Origin: Cinclus cinclus
Taxonomy: Eukaryota; Chordata; Aves; Passeriformes; Cinclidae
Reading direction: 5' to 3'
Assembly: GCF_963662255.1 (NCBI RefSeq)
Contig: NC_085050.1
Span: 20,087,662-20,151,661 of the forward strand
Length of the DNA stretch: 64,000 nucleotides
Shown here: positions 25,401 to 39,200 of the stretch, piece by piece
Layout of the letters: every line of letters starts with the position of its first letter
Numbering within the stretch: position 1 is the first letter of the stretch
Notes under the pieces: model-generated
The model's input: the letters and a program-made list of their open reading frames with translations, nothing else
What the model was told of the DNA's origin: nothing
Database searches by the model: none
Program-made: the position numbers and the translations under genes

Positions 25401-27092
25401 AACATTCTCCCACCCCACCCCTAATCTCAATCTATATACTCAAATATTGGAAGTATCTGTGTAAAAACGTTTTACAAGCTGTTAAATATTTCTCTTATTC
25501 AAATTATAAGTACTGCCTCTCAGCATAAGTTTCACCAATATACTTTCAAAAGACCATTTTCTTCAGGCCACATCAGAATTAAATCCTATTTAGATCAGAC
25601 TTGCTTAATCACATAATAAACTTTCATACTAATTCTTATTTAATTGATCTGACCTTTCATTTCTTCTTTAATAAATTTACCTATGTAACTATCAGTTATG
25701 TATTTTCTATGCTGCTTTGCAATGTTTGCCTTGCCCCACATAGTAAAGTTAAATTGTTTTCATGCAACAAGAAAGGACTTTTCCTCTTGGAATTCTATTG
25801 TGTCATTTAGTAATAGTTGGATGACTTAATAATTAGTATTTCTCTTCCTACGTGGTAGTTTAAAGTTTAGCACTATTGGTAGAATGTGTGCAACAAACCT
25901 ATTACTCTCAGATTTCTTCCTGTTTGGGGGCTCTTCAATTTGTCTTTCAGGGTAAAGAAAAAAATAAATATTTACATAGTCTTTTTTTTTTTTTTAATCC
26001 ATTATCATGTTTAAGCTAGTCAAAATGTGGGGGAAAATGTGGAAACAACGAATCATTCTTAGAGAATAGCACAGTAAATAATCACCAGCCTGGCTGTAAC
26101 AGCTAGGTCAGTCCCCAGCCGTAGCTCCTTCAGTCTTATATTGTGTCACTTGGAAAGCAGAGGGGTCACTCACACAGAGGAATAGACTGTTAAACACATC
26201 TGCTTCTGATTCCATATCACTGTTTTAAATACATGCATTTAGTAGATCTTGAATGGTCTTGAATTTAACTTCTAAGCACCTATTTATTAAAATCTTCCAG
26301 ATCTAAGGTGCTCTGTGACTTCTGTTTGTTAGTTTGCTTTCCTTTTTCCCCCCCAGCATTGTGAATGGTAATCCAATATATTATTTCCTTTTGTCCGATA
26401 TGTATATCTACCTTTTAGGAAGTAGTACACATCTTTGATGAGGTGATGCTGAATATATTGCATGGATGTGATACTTGGGGAAACAATTGCCAAAGGGAAC
26501 TCATCTACTTAGAGAAAAGCACCTCCTGTATTTAGAGGAAAGCAGTGTGTTCTAGGAGTTGACTTTTTTTTTTAGGGGTGTTTGGTGTTGTCCCTGCACT
26601 TTTCCTAGAAAAAAAAATAAAAATTAATAAATGCAGTTCAATTTATAAATATTTTTTATAGTACTAATACATTTGTGGTACAGGTTGTAACACTTTTCTT
26701 CATTCTCTCTTTATTTGCCATGATGGCTATTCATGTTCAAAAGACATCCATACAGAAAACTGAGAGACAGTTTAGAGTTTACATATAATCAAAGACTATT
26801 ATTTTTTCCTGATAACCTTGATCATTAGGGAATATTGTGTTGAAAATAAAAATTTCTTTTTTTTTTTAGGTATACTTAACTGGAGTCATATTTCAGTTGC
26901 TTCTGGTTAGAAAGTGTACAGCTCTCTTCTTAAGAACAAGACCTTATGTAATTCTCAGCTCAGTTTTTAGAAGTGTTACAGGTACTTTGTTGTGTACTGT
27001 TTCTAAATCGATGTCTGAAATCTTTTTCTGTGACTTGTATTCAAAACTGAAATTTAAATTCTGGACAAGAACATTTATCCATAAGTAATCTT
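22463..27092. other. AT-rich stretch, no gene recognised
   Basis: I see no retroelement or gene I can name. There is a small local duplication near 22680-22735 (AAAGGAGTACAAAA occurs twice) and a poly-A/C tract near 24555-24592. A strong-looking acceptor at about 26869, TTTTTTTTTTAG, is followed by an open frame to 27088 with no family resemblance. Confidence 0.55.
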
Positions 27093-27110
27093 CCCCCCCC
27101 CCCCCCCCCC
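27093..27110. repeat. C18 homopolymer
   Basis: Eighteen consecutive C residues, G18 on the minus strand. It is the longest C/G run in the window. It is prone to length error and could form G-quadruplex (minus) or i-motif (plus) structures. Confidence 0.95.
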
Positions 27111-29154
27111 AACTTTTTAAATTCTATTGTTGTGTAGCCTGCTGTTAAGAAAGACAGTAAAACTGCAACCATTTAATAATAAAATAGAAAGGGAAGGGAA
27201 ATATAAAAAATAAAGGATCCATGAGATAAGAAACAGTCCTGAAAAAGCCACTGCATTATAAAAGAGTAAATTATACATAGTGCATTATTCTTTTCCATTA
27301 TACATTATTCCAATTTCAAATGCTTTCTTGCATATGAGGTAATTGATTACACAAAACCCATGAATTTATGTCTCACTTCACAAAGCACTTCACACCAATT
27401 TTACCTCACTAATTTTCCACTGACCTTTGTGGAATTATTCTCAGTGCAGATAAATGTAAATGAGGATACAATCAGGCTTTGGGACTGAGTCCTGGTCTTG
27501 CAGACTGAAGCTATCTGCAAACTCAGGAATGCAAGGAAGATAGTAATTATCCATTGTAGCTGCAGTTCTGTAATATTTCAGGTTTAAATAGGAAAAGATC
27601 AGAGTCTTCACACTATGTCCTGATCAACCTGAAGGCACAGCAGTTATTGCAATCAGCATGATCCCAGCACAAACTCTTCTAGCAGACTAAACAGTGAAAG
27701 GTTTGAAAGATTCTCCTGTACAGTCCAGCAAAGAATTTTACACAAAAAGCAATGATTATACGAAAAAGGCTATTACATAATTTACTTGCTGAAAAAGGCT
27801 TCACATGAAGACTTTTTACTGTATTCTTTGCGTGACACTTAACACAGTGGGATTCTATTTCTACCTGGTAGCAAAATACTAGTATTAGTATTGTATATTA
27901 TAAGGGGATGGAACTGGTTCTGTGTACTGTTCACACTATATGTGAGTTTATATCCATAATTTCCCCTCCCCATTTCTTTTAATGCAGATGCTTGATGTGG
28001 TTATTATTATTTCTTATTAAACTTCTTCTCCCTTTCCTTTTGCTATAAGGATTCACACCAGGACAATACTAGTAATTAAAAGATGAGAAACAACATTTGC
28101 CTGGACATCTTGATGATGCAGAAGCTGCTTTTTATAAATATAACCCTTGTGTTAGGATCTCCTTTGTTCATAACAAAGTGAAAAGCAATATAAACAATTT
28201 CCATCTCCATTCACCATCCAATCTTCACTGGATTATACTTTTTATTTTCTGGATCTGCTTTCTAAAATGCCACAGGGTCTAGACAAAGTGAAACTATTTA
28301 TTTATTTATTCATTTTTCTCCTCTGACTGAATTCCTAGCACCCAATTTCTGTTTCAAATTTTTAATGTCTTTGTGCAACTTTGAGCATGCATCATAAAGT
28401 AAAAAAGAAATATATATTTCTTCATGGACTGATAAATTCAGAATATCAACAGCTGTTGCTCATCTTTTTGGTACAGATTTCAAGCTTTTATCTCTGGGTC
28501 ATAGGAGTCAACAAAATGAGGTTAAGTCAGAGCCTGCATATTTATGAGATTTAGAGAGTATATTTGTGTGACTCTGAAGGGAGATAAATGTGCTATTATG
28601 AGAAATAGATTCAAGAATCTGCATTAGTTGCAGATGTTTATGACCTAACAGAAAAAAAAAAGCTTGAAAATACACTGACAATTCTTACTTTCAGGAGACT
28701 AAATGAAGTCCTATTCAGCACTTCACATGATATAAAATGTTTCTGTATATTATCAATAATAAACTTCTGGATACAAAATCTGGAAACTGCTTTTGTTTGC
28801 TTGACTATTCCCTCCTTTGTATCAATTGCCAATTAGTAGTTGTATAATTTTACTTGGAGGATGTAGACTTTTTGAAATCAATATATTTAATAGAAAAATC
28901 ACCAGAAAAATATCTTGTGGGAACATGGAGTGTGTGTGTTTATGATTATATATATACAATAGTTGTATGTCTATGTAAATATTTGGTAGTAAAAAAAGAC
29001 TGCTCACACGATGAATCTGTCAGCTGGAGCTTTCTACAAAGCAATTGGGATGCCATAAAAGCTTGAAATATTATAATTTTCAGCTGTATTGTGTTTAAAC
29101 ACTAAAATGGCTGCATTCTAATCTATACTTTTTAATTGTACAAGTTTCCAACTG

Positions 29155-29174
29155 TTTTTTTTTTTTTTTTTTTT
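29155..29174. repeat. T20 homopolymer
   Basis: Twenty consecutive T residues. This could be the poly-A tail of a minus-strand retrocopy, but the sequence to its right (29175 onward) resembles no gene I know, and no target duplication is evident. Confidence 0.9.
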
Positions 29175-30246
29175 GTGAGACATCATGCTACACAAGAAAG
29201 ATGTGCTCAGGAGTGAAATCAAAGTTAGTGATATGATCTGTGGTGAAAATTTGGAAGAATATAAGAATATAGTCTTCAACATTAATAGGAGAGAATCTAC
29301 CCTGTGTTCAATCTAATCCAGCGTGAAATTCCTGGTCTCCATTGGAAGAGGTGTGTTTTCTGCAGGCAAGATGAAATCAAAATAAGGCATTAGTATTAAA
29401 AGTGGAGATTTTGAAATACATACTTGGAGAGTAACTAAGGTGACAATATTTTCTGTAAAGTAAATTTAAATATAGTAAGATAACTTGCCTTTGGTAAAGA
29501 AATTGTCTTTTGTTAGATGGTTGAAATTCCATTATAAAATCAAATTTATGTGATAAAACACTATGCTTGTAAAAAATACGAAAATAACATTTTAAGGACA
29601 TGCTAATTAAGGAAAAAAAACCCCAAAAACCCCAATCCTAAAAGAAGCAAACATTGAGTTTCATTAATATCAAGAAACATAGCCATTGTTACACTTCCTC
29701 TTTGAGTGTATATTCTCTGTTCATTTTAGCATCTTTCCAAATGAAAAATTCGCTTTGTAATCAATAATTTAAATGCACAAAGAAAGTAATTTCCTCAGAT
29801 TATGAGAGCTAGAGTTTCTAGTTATGGAAAGAGTGCTAAGTAACAATTCACATCCCCTGGCACTGTTCTGTGGGGACAGGAAGTCACCCGCAGATTTCAT
29901 TGACACCTCAGTGAGAGCCACTGCACTGGCTATGAAGTTTTCCAGATTTTTGTGGGGATTCTTTACAGTAAGTGTTGGCTTTTTATTGACAGACACATCA
30001 AATGCATAATGGAAGTTTAAATCTGCAGAGGAAATAAATTAAACAGTCCTTGAAACTCAGTGTTACCTAGTCTGGAATTCAGATCTAACAAAAAGAACAT
30101 TTTCTTCCCTTTTACAGTCCTTTTGTATGTTTACCACTAGTATAATTTCTGCAGCTGCTGCTTACCATTAGTTGGGGTTTCCCCCCCCAACTTTTGCTGA
30201 AAACTTACTTTTTTTCCCCTTTATTTCTTTTATGGTTACTCTTGGG

Positions 30247-30339
30247 AAAAAAACAAAACAAAACAAACAAAAAAAATACCCCCCAAAACAAAACCAAACA
30301 AAATAAAAAACCCCATAACCAAACCAAAAACAAATAAAA
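30247..30339. repeat. A/C-rich low-complexity tract
   Basis: AAAAC, AAACC and CCCC blocks over about 90 bases. It resembles the tracts at 1292-1336 and 42031-42139. Confidence 0.85.
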
Positions 30340-30417
30340 GAGTGTTTTTCACATAAATTTACCTGTTAGCAATTTCAGAATTTCACTGTATGAGTTCAGG
30401 GAACGAAGATATACCCC

Positions 30418-30891
30418 TCAGATGGAAGGGATGTATTGCACGGGAGAGCTAACATTTGTTAACAAGTTGAGGTAGCGCCTACTGGCTGCTATGTAATGGC
30501 ATGCTAGATGAAAAAATGTTCTATTTCCTTTGTCTCCTCCTTCCTTCACCACCCTCTTTTGCCCTGGAGACATTGGGTGAACAAACATGGCACAAGGTGC
30601 TGTTGTTCCTGCTGTGTACGGTTCACCTCCTGCCATGAAGTCTATTAACTCCTGATCATGACAAGCACAAGTGGAAGGTGGTGAATGAGGATACTCAGCA
30701 CCTGCCCCATCTGCTAGGCAGATGGCTGCACATATGAATTTATCACTGCATTGATAAAGGACTTGCTCTGTAGGTAGGGAGTTGCAGATGACAAGGTGGG
30801 GAAAAGGTGAAGGGACAACATCTGCATCAGGACATACCAGTGTTGTTTTAACCTTTGTATTCCTTCCTCCATAATCCCCCTGGTGCTCCAT
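30418..30891 (-). other. Unexplained 157-codon open frame, probably not a gene
   Basis: This is the longest open frame in the window, running from an ATG at 30891 back to a stop at 30418-30420 on the minus strand. The predicted product has several Cys residues (one cluster reads CACHDQ) and no signal peptide, membrane segment or domain that I recognise. The DNA is visibly less AT-rich than its surroundings, which by itself lengthens chance open frames. A 130-codon frame in another phase overlaps its 5' part (30714-31106). I see no matching retrocopy tail, CpG island or TATA box in a suitable place. It could be a decayed repeat, a lncRNA segment or a chance frame. Confidence 0.2.
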
Positions 30892-31725
30892 TTGTATGGT
30901 ATCTGTTTTTTAGCATTATGGGACTTTTTACTTTTCTGTCTCATTTTTTTTCCCCTTAATTTAATTTTATCTTCATGCCTAGTAATGCAATTCAGCTTAA
31001 TGTTCTGCTTAAAACAGAAAAAGCAATTGCTCCTTGTTGTTGCTTTAAACCCTGCCTTTTCATTTGAAGAAGGGAGAAAAGCCTGAATATTGAAACTTGC
31101 TGTCACCTTTTACATTTTGTCTTACATTTTAAATATGTAGCTATTGTTTATGGAGAAAGGAAGGAAGAAAACTTGGCAGAGGGACTCAGGTCATGCCATA
31201 GAGAGTAAATGAAGCATTGTTTTTACTCCATGGGACAATCGTTGAGCTGCTGGATCTGCATCTTAGTGGAACATTGCAAAACAGACACAGTAGGGGGTAA
31301 GAAACTAAGCTTTATGCAACTCTAAATGATTTACAGACATGCAAAACTGTAGATGCTTTGCCCATTAATGAGATGTTTGCTATTTAAAATTCCTTCCTTT
31401 CACAAAGTTATGCCTTTGTGCATAGACATCCATTTTTCGTCCTCGTATTACAATTTCTCAGCTGAACTAAACCAAGGAACTCCCATGAAGCTCCCATGAA
31501 GATTCTAAAGCATAATTACTCTATTATAAAGCAAAATATGAAGAATGCAGCTTTTATGTAAGTTGTTTTTTTCACTAAGTTTTTTCATAAAATTTATTTT
31601 CTATTGATTAATTTCTGATATGCCCCAGACATTGGGGTTGGTCCTTCTTCATTTTTGTGCTGCCTAATTGAAAATAAAAATTCATCACTTATCATACTTT
31701 TGTTTGCAAGATAACAGCATATTGT

Positions 31726-31740
31726 AAAAAAAAAAAAAAA
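31726..31740. repeat. A15 homopolymer
   Basis: Fifteen consecutive A residues with no recognisable element body upstream. Confidence 0.9.
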
Positions 31741-31874
31741 GATAATATGATAAACAAACTTACTAAATAGACAGCGACGATTCTTCTCTCTGCTTTTGCC
31801 ATGCTGTTCAGTGATAACAGGGGGGTTGTTTGTTTTTAATTTAAAGAGTGAATTTGAAAACGGTAAATTGGTTT

Positions 31875-31918
31875 TATATATATGTGTATGTACACATATA
31901 TACATACACATATATATA
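31875..31918. repeat. Perfect 18 bp inverted repeat (TA/TG microsatellite cruciform)
   Basis: The left arm (31875-31892, TATATATATGTGTATGTA) is the exact reverse complement of the right arm (31901-31918). The 8-base spacer is CACATATA. The tract is a TA/TG dinucleotide mixture that can extrude as a cruciform. Similar tracts are known as fragile or polymorphic sites; here that is only inference. Confidence 0.9.
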
Positions 31919-33180
31919 TATTCATTTATAAAGTACCACTGGAAAAGTGCGGAGTTTTATATATGTAGTGTTCAATTATTCCAATGTAAAATATGAAATT
32001 CTATAGGACTAAACATAATTTACGAATGTAACAAAGATTATATGGTCCTGTGAAAGACAAAGGTTGTTTTATTTATATTTATTTTACAGTTTCCTGATAT
32101 ATTAACCATGATATAGTCAAAGCTTTTCTTCTAATTATAAAAAAAAGGGACTGAAATTTTGTCAAAGGTCCTGTATGCTTCTTTGGTTTGAGATGTGCTT
32201 CAGCATGTTTCTCCGAGTCTCTTACAGGGTGATTGATCTATCATACTAAAAATCAGCCAGCAACATAATATTTGAACTGTTTCATTAAAATAATATTTTT
32301 CTAAGTATTTAAACATTCATCTGATGATTAATTCCTTTCAACTTAGTTTGGGCATATTCAGTGATTGTATATGACGAAACACTTCCAGTTTAAATTAGGT
32401 ATCACTGTAGGATATGTTGCTCTATTAACAGAAGGAAATTTTTGGTGTTTTGGATTGATCTTTTCAAGGACATCATGCACCTAGAAATACTCACAGAAAT
32501 GTACATAATATAAATGTAATATCTATTGTAAGGCAATAGATTTTTCACCCAATAAAGCAAGATATAAATGGACATATTAATTAAAGATGTTAATACAGAA
32601 ACTATATTTCATGTTTTCTTAGCCGTAGTGATGTTGACATTTTAATATAATTTAAGTATTGCCAGTAAAAATGAAAAGCACTACAAAACATGCAAAACCA
32701 TTTCACATCTGTATGTCTTGAAACTGGAATTTCTCTAAGTGCTGGTTTAATAGAGCAAAAAAACCCTCAAATCAATAATCCTAAATTAAGTTCCCATTAT
32801 TGCAAGGTCGAAATGGAAGAAATAGAAGCTTCAACAAAGGGAATTATGCAGTGTTTATTGAGCTTGTATTAAGTGCTATAGATGTGTTCAATCTCGCCTT
32901 TTGTCTGTGAGAAAAACCTAGTTCTATTGAAGTGAGTGGAAAAACCTTTCTTCTCTGTGTTTGCTTTTAAAGATATTGTCTGTGTAGATGGTAAATGGGT
33001 TTGACAGAAGAGAAGTAATTCAAAGCCTGTTCACAAGTAGAATTGTTTTACATCCTTATGAGGAGAAAATATCCCTTCATTTTCTTTATGGAAAGGCATT
33101 TAGAAGCTTTAGCATTAATCTATCTGAAGCAAGTTGTCCATTCATAGTTCATTCACACTGTAAGCATCCATCTGTAAGAC

Positions 33181-33204
33181 TGCCATGAAATATGTTTCAT
33201 GGCA
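33181..33204. repeat. Perfect hairpin, 10 bp stem and 4 nt loop
   Basis: TGCCATGAAA (33181-33190) pairs exactly with TTTCATGGCA (33195-33204) around the loop TATG. It is not in simple sequence, so it is less expected by chance than the TA-rich ones. The stem is too short for a microRNA precursor. Confidence 0.8.
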
Positions 33205-36200
33205 TTAAGTAGGTGGTAGAGAGTTTTGTTTCTTTACAAGCAGGATGATATATCGATTATCTGAAACAAAATTTGCATAGAGGTGAAGGAAAATCATTAT
33301 TACGTGGTGTGGTAAGTGACAGGCATTATGGAAAAAGCTATTACACAGTATTAGTTGAAAATCATTGATTAGATATAAAACTGGTCACATCCATGATGTT
33401 GTCACTCCATAATTACTTTTGTAGACAGAGAAAATAACCCAGACATTCCAGGAATATGCAGGCAAATCTTAGTGCTTCATACACTGCAGCTGATGAACTA
33501 CCAGTAAGTTTATTATAAATTAAAGGATATTATAGACATTATGTGGCAAGTAAGTTTTGGCATCTGAAAAAATACCTAGTTCATTCAAGGTCAAAATTAA
33601 TCCATATTTCAGTCTATATTACCTTCCATTAATTTAGCTTTGGAGTTCTTTGAGGTTTTGGAATATTTTCAAAGTTCATTGAGGGTTATAGAATGATGTT
33701 TTAGTTTTCACATCTGTGGAGTTATGCTTACAGTTCTGCTTATTCTTATGCTTACAAATACAGCTAATTCATAACTTGATCTAAGTCTGTGTTCCACATT
33801 TTATCCTCAAGCACACAGATGCTTGTGTTCTCACAGGTCAAGCCTAAACTGTAGGAATTATTCACAGGGTTAATTAAAATAAAAAATGAGAAACACTTTA
33901 TTAATTGTCTTACTACGAATAAAAGTAATATGACAACAGGAGCATAAAAAATTCTAGACGACTTGCAACTATGACCTAAAAATATATTCAGAGTCCTTTA
34001 GGTAGATGAGATAGTCCAAAGTACGCTTGTTCACAATCAAGGATTAATGCCACAGTTGTAGGATGTGCCTTTGTGTGGCTAAAACTTTCAATATTCTATT
34101 GAATACAGTAACGTTTATATGTGGTAATTAATACATTTAATTCTGAATCATAATGACTTGACCGTGGTTTCAAAATACCAAGTTGTGGAAAGATACCTGA
34201 TTGAAGACAGCTCTTAAATCTAGTAGAATAGTACTATATTCGAATGTAGTGATTGTAAAGTAAAGGAAAATATATCTAAACAAGAAGTAAAATACTTTTC
34301 TTGCGCAGAAGGTCAATCAACAGTTGTAAGAGTTTGGAGACGTAATAAAATCTCTACCACTTGATGTTTTACTACTGATTCAAGCACTTTAATTTACAGA
34401 AGTAGTACTTTCTTCAGAATTATTTCTCAAACAAAATATCTTTAAGGGTTTAAATTATTATTGTTTTAATCTAGCACAATTTTTTGGTGGGGTGTGGTGG
34501 GATTTGTTTACTTGTTTGTTTAGTAATTTCAGAAACCAAAGAACAAGTTAATCAGAGAATAAAAATAAAAAGGAATATTCAAAAGCCTTTTCTTTTTTTT
34601 TCTGGGACTAAGGACACTGTAGAATATATTTCTTATATATATGTGCATATATCGAGAGAGAGGGAGAGATTGGTGTAAACTTCTATTCCTCCTCTCAACT
34701 ACTGCTCTCATACAGGATTTCTTCTTGATACTGTTCCCTTTGAAATAACTCTTGGTAGGGTGAAGAAGTAGTCAGTACATCAACATTGAAAATACTTAAA
34801 ATTTTTTGTATATGTGGGGCTCTGTGTAGGACACCTGCCAAGAGTAATATTATTTTTACTGGCTTTATATTGCTAAAGAAATACCATCCTAAATTCATTC
34901 TCAGTTTGATTGTCATGGTCTCTGAAACAGAGGCTTTGAGACTGATTTCTCTTTGATCATGGCTGTCTGGGAAAGATATTTCAGATACTGTCATCCCTTT
35001 AAAATTCCTGACTTAGAATTCATAATAGTAGACCCTCACCTACACAATATCAAACATAATGAGAGATCCTGATAGGAACAGTGGACTGAGCTTTATTCCA
35101 GATTGTGAATCTACTCCTGGGAATAAGTCTAACACTATCTCTTTTTAATTAGTAAATGAGAAGCATGGCTTTTCTTTGAATTTATGTTTAAAGTTCGGTA
35201 ACTCAAACATCAAAAGAAGTAAACCTTTGTTGCAAAACGAATTAAAAATGTGCTGGTACATAGAAATATTTCTATAGTCTCTCTTTCATGAGAGTATACA
35301 GGCCTAGACATAGTAAATGGTGTGGAATAATTATTTTGAGAAATATAAAGAACTTCTAGCTGATAAAAGCACTTTTTTTTTGTGAATTCTAGTTATTACT
35401 GGAATTGAAACACATTTAATTTCATTTTCCTTTGCAGCAGAATATTTCTTTCTATTGCTTTTGTGGACAATCATGAAACCTGCAATTTCTTCTTGTGCCT
35501 TTATGAAAAAATTATCTTAAATAAGTAAATAAGTGGTAAAGCACTTTTGCAAACTGGTTTAATAATTATAAGTATATAAATATAAATTAACTATATCCTG
35601 ATTAGAAAAAAATAATAGAAACCCTCCAATAATGATAAAGCACAGCAAGATCCATGAGCTGGTAGCTAAATTTGGCCAAGGTGTTCCTTACAATGATTTG
35701 CCATTGAAATATAAATGTTTAATAGAAGTTTTATTTTAATGACCAGCAGTAATTCTGAAAAAAACCCTAAACTTTATCTTGCTTTTAAATTAGATGTCCT
35801 GAATGCTACAATGTTATCGAGCATTAAGAGAGAAATTTTGTTATCATTGATGATACACTGATATTTGTGAAGTACTTTTCATCTAGCAAAACTGTAGGTA
35901 AAAAATACTTTTAATGATATATTACCCTCTTTGGATGTGTTTACTTGGTAAGAGAACTAGAAAGAATAACTTTTATGAAAAAAGTTATGCAGTGGTTTTC
36001 TGAGTTGCAGTACTGTGTAATGTAAAAAAGGCTTCATCTGGTTTTGGAGGGGACGGTGAGGGGCAGTCTGGGGAGTGCTATTGATTTGTGACTTGTTCTT
36101 CATTATTCTGTTACTGAGGGTGAAAAGATCTGAATGGGTTCTTTTCTGACTCCTTGTGCTCCCGTTACTAGCATGGATGAAGAGGCACAAGCTCCCTCCT

Positions 36201-39200
36201 TGTTTCCAGAATTATTTGATAGCATAGGAGTATGAAATCAAAATGAGTTATAGAAGGATTCTTATCCTGATTCATTTCAAGAATCTAAAAGTTGATTAGT
36301 TGATTTAGTTAAGATGAAAAAATACAAACCTACTCCTTTTTCCAAATATAAAATTGAAACTTTCTTGAAGTTAAGAAAAATATAGTCTTTTAACTCTGTC
36401 TTTTCCTTCTCTTCCTGACTTGGATTGCAAGAATAAAATGAGAGGCAGCATATGAAAAAATATTCCAATAATGTTTTACAAACAAAACCTTTTCAGACTG
36501 AAATTCAGTGGCATATAATGGTCCTAATTCAGATGAAATTGAGGAGTTTCTATATTTTTTTTAAAAGACTTGATCTCCTGGCACGATTAGAGGAAAAATT
36601 CTGCCTTCAGACCACTTCAAATTGTTCTAAATATTTGTCATACATTTAATTAGGAATGACTGTGTCTTACTCTCCCGTTCCCTAGCCAGCAGATGAGTCT
36701 AAAAGGAGTCTCTGTTCCTGTTACTGAACTCACCATTCATTTTTGCTTCAAAATTATTAATGATCTCTAGGGTCAGCCTGAGTTAGTCTTCTGCTTTTTG
36801 TTCCACTCTTATTTTCTACCTCGTGCAAGTTGTATGGATTTAACTGTTATAGATAAGCTTTTACTGATGTTGCTGTGAATTTCCTTCTATCTGCAATCCC
36901 TAGTGAACATGAAGAATGCTCTTCATATCTGCACACACTAAATATATAGGAAGGTCATACAATTTCTTTGAATACCCTGGTGACCCTTCAATTAAAATAT
37001 GGGGACAGATACAATGAGATATTTAGGCTAGAGTATAGCTCTTTACCTTTTATGCAGTTTGTTGCAGAGGAAACACACTGCTCCTGTGATAGGGAGCATG
37101 AAGTTTCCCAAAAGGTGATCATTACAATCCATTTCCAGTAACAGAAATTGTGCTTGAATTACTCACGTTAGGGAGACATAAGATTGAGAGGCATATCTCT
37201 AGTAAGTGCTCAAGGACTTGAATGCCTTCTGCAAGGTTCGAGGCAACCATCATGTGCATTTTTTATCATTTTAAAAATATGGTGAAAGAAGAAGATGTTT
37301 CATTCTCCTATTATAGCATTTAGAATACTGATGGCACGAGTTGACTTCCTGTTTCTGTCTTTGTGGCTTTAAAATAGTGCTTTAGTCCTTGGGAGCATAA
37401 CTAGCAGGCTGGTTACAGAGTAGACTTATAGGGAATAGTGCAATTTCTTCTGCTGAAACCTTACTATATGGCTGAGAATAATTCATGTGATTGAGCACTG
37501 GAGCTATGCCACACCTCACTGTAGCCCAGAATTCTTACTGTAAGGGCAAAAAAAAACCAACTTGTGCTTCAAGCCCAATTTCAATATGTATTTTATTATT
37601 TTTCATAAGAACAAGAATATCTTCACTATTAAGTCATAGATGCATACACTTATTTCCATGAGGGCCAGGGGAGGAAATCGATGAATATTTTTTTTATGTA
37701 ATATAGAACATTTATCTGGTAAGAATTTGAGTAAATGTGCAAACACTAAGTTCAGAACAGCTGAAGACTGGAAAATAGGGTTATGTTTTGAGAAGATGTA
37801 ACTCAATGTGGTTTTCCAGTGGTATTAATAGCCATTGAAAATACTGACTTGTACAGGGGAATGTGCACAGTGCCACCATCACTTTTTTTAGCTGCAGATG
37901 TGCTCTGAAAATGCCCTGATTGTGCATTGTTGTTGCTATATAAAGGAACATGTGAAATGTATGGATTAAACCTCAGCTAGACTTCCAGCTGTTTATCCTG
38001 AGGCCTGTCAGTTTAGGAAGAGAAGCAGATCTCAAGATCATGTTGTTCTTGACCACTTGACTACCTACTGACTTCTTAGGCTAGCTAAGATCCAAGCAAG
38101 AGGCTTTTTAGAGTTTATGATTTAAAGCCCATTATATAAAAATGCAGAGGTCTATGAAAGAAAACTAGTATTTCTTTATATGCTTTGTATTCACTTAAAT
38201 ACTCTTAGATTCTGAGAAATTTCCTGCCCTGCGTTTGGTATCCTGATTTTCTGCAGAAAGTGCATTTATTTATACAAATAATTTCATAACTTTCTAGAGA
38301 GCTTTCAAATGGTTCATTAAAACCTTTAAAGCAGAAAGTTTAGAAAATGCCCTAGTAATTGTGTGATTATTTAGTGTGCATATGTACAAATGTTAAACCT
38401 TGTGGTACTTAACCCAGTCTGTCAGACAATATAGCAAGAAAAAACAAAGTAAGATATTAATACAATTACTCTATTAATAATGATACCTACTTTGAAAATA
38501 GTAATGAAATGTGCCAGTTTTCTGGAAGCTGAAGAGATCTTTTTAATATCTTTCTGTTGTAAGCTCTCTCAATGTGTTAATATGTAATAATTACCCTTTT
38601 GTCTGGAATATGGGATATTAACCTCTTGCTTGAAAAGTATTTCCTTGGATGATTTATTTTTTTTGTATTTTGTTTAACCAGATTTTTGCTCATTAGTGTA
38701 AGAAAAGGAAACAGATGAATGGAGAATATGTTGTGTTCTGATAAATAGGAAAATTTCTTTTGTGTGTAAAAGAAAATGAACACAGAAATATATAATCATT
38801 GATCTTTTTTATTCTTCATGTTAAAAACTTTAAGTAAGATAAATTAATAATTTAGCCTAATCTAGATATTCTGCATTACAAATATTTTGTTGTAATGAAA
38901 TAAAGTTTTAAAAATGTTCTTAGATTAGCACTCATCAATTACTTCTTGCTCTACTAAGTACTCTACATGTTGAATTGAAAAGATTTATTTCACAAACTAA
39001 ACAATCAAGTTACCAGAATATCAATGTTTGCCAGATCAAAGCTCAGTCCATGGCAGAGACAGAAGCTAAAGCAGGGTGTCTGGACCTAATCTTTGTTTCC
39101 ATAACAGGATGAAAAAGAGAAGGCAGTTAATTTTTTTATATAATTAACAGATATCACATCTGTGTTTTCTGTTATTATTCAATATGCCGAGCCCCTATAG

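Noticed and set aside
29155..29174. Poly-T as the tail of a minus-strand processed pseudogene
   Set aside because: The adjacent sequence resembles no gene and no target-site duplication is evident.
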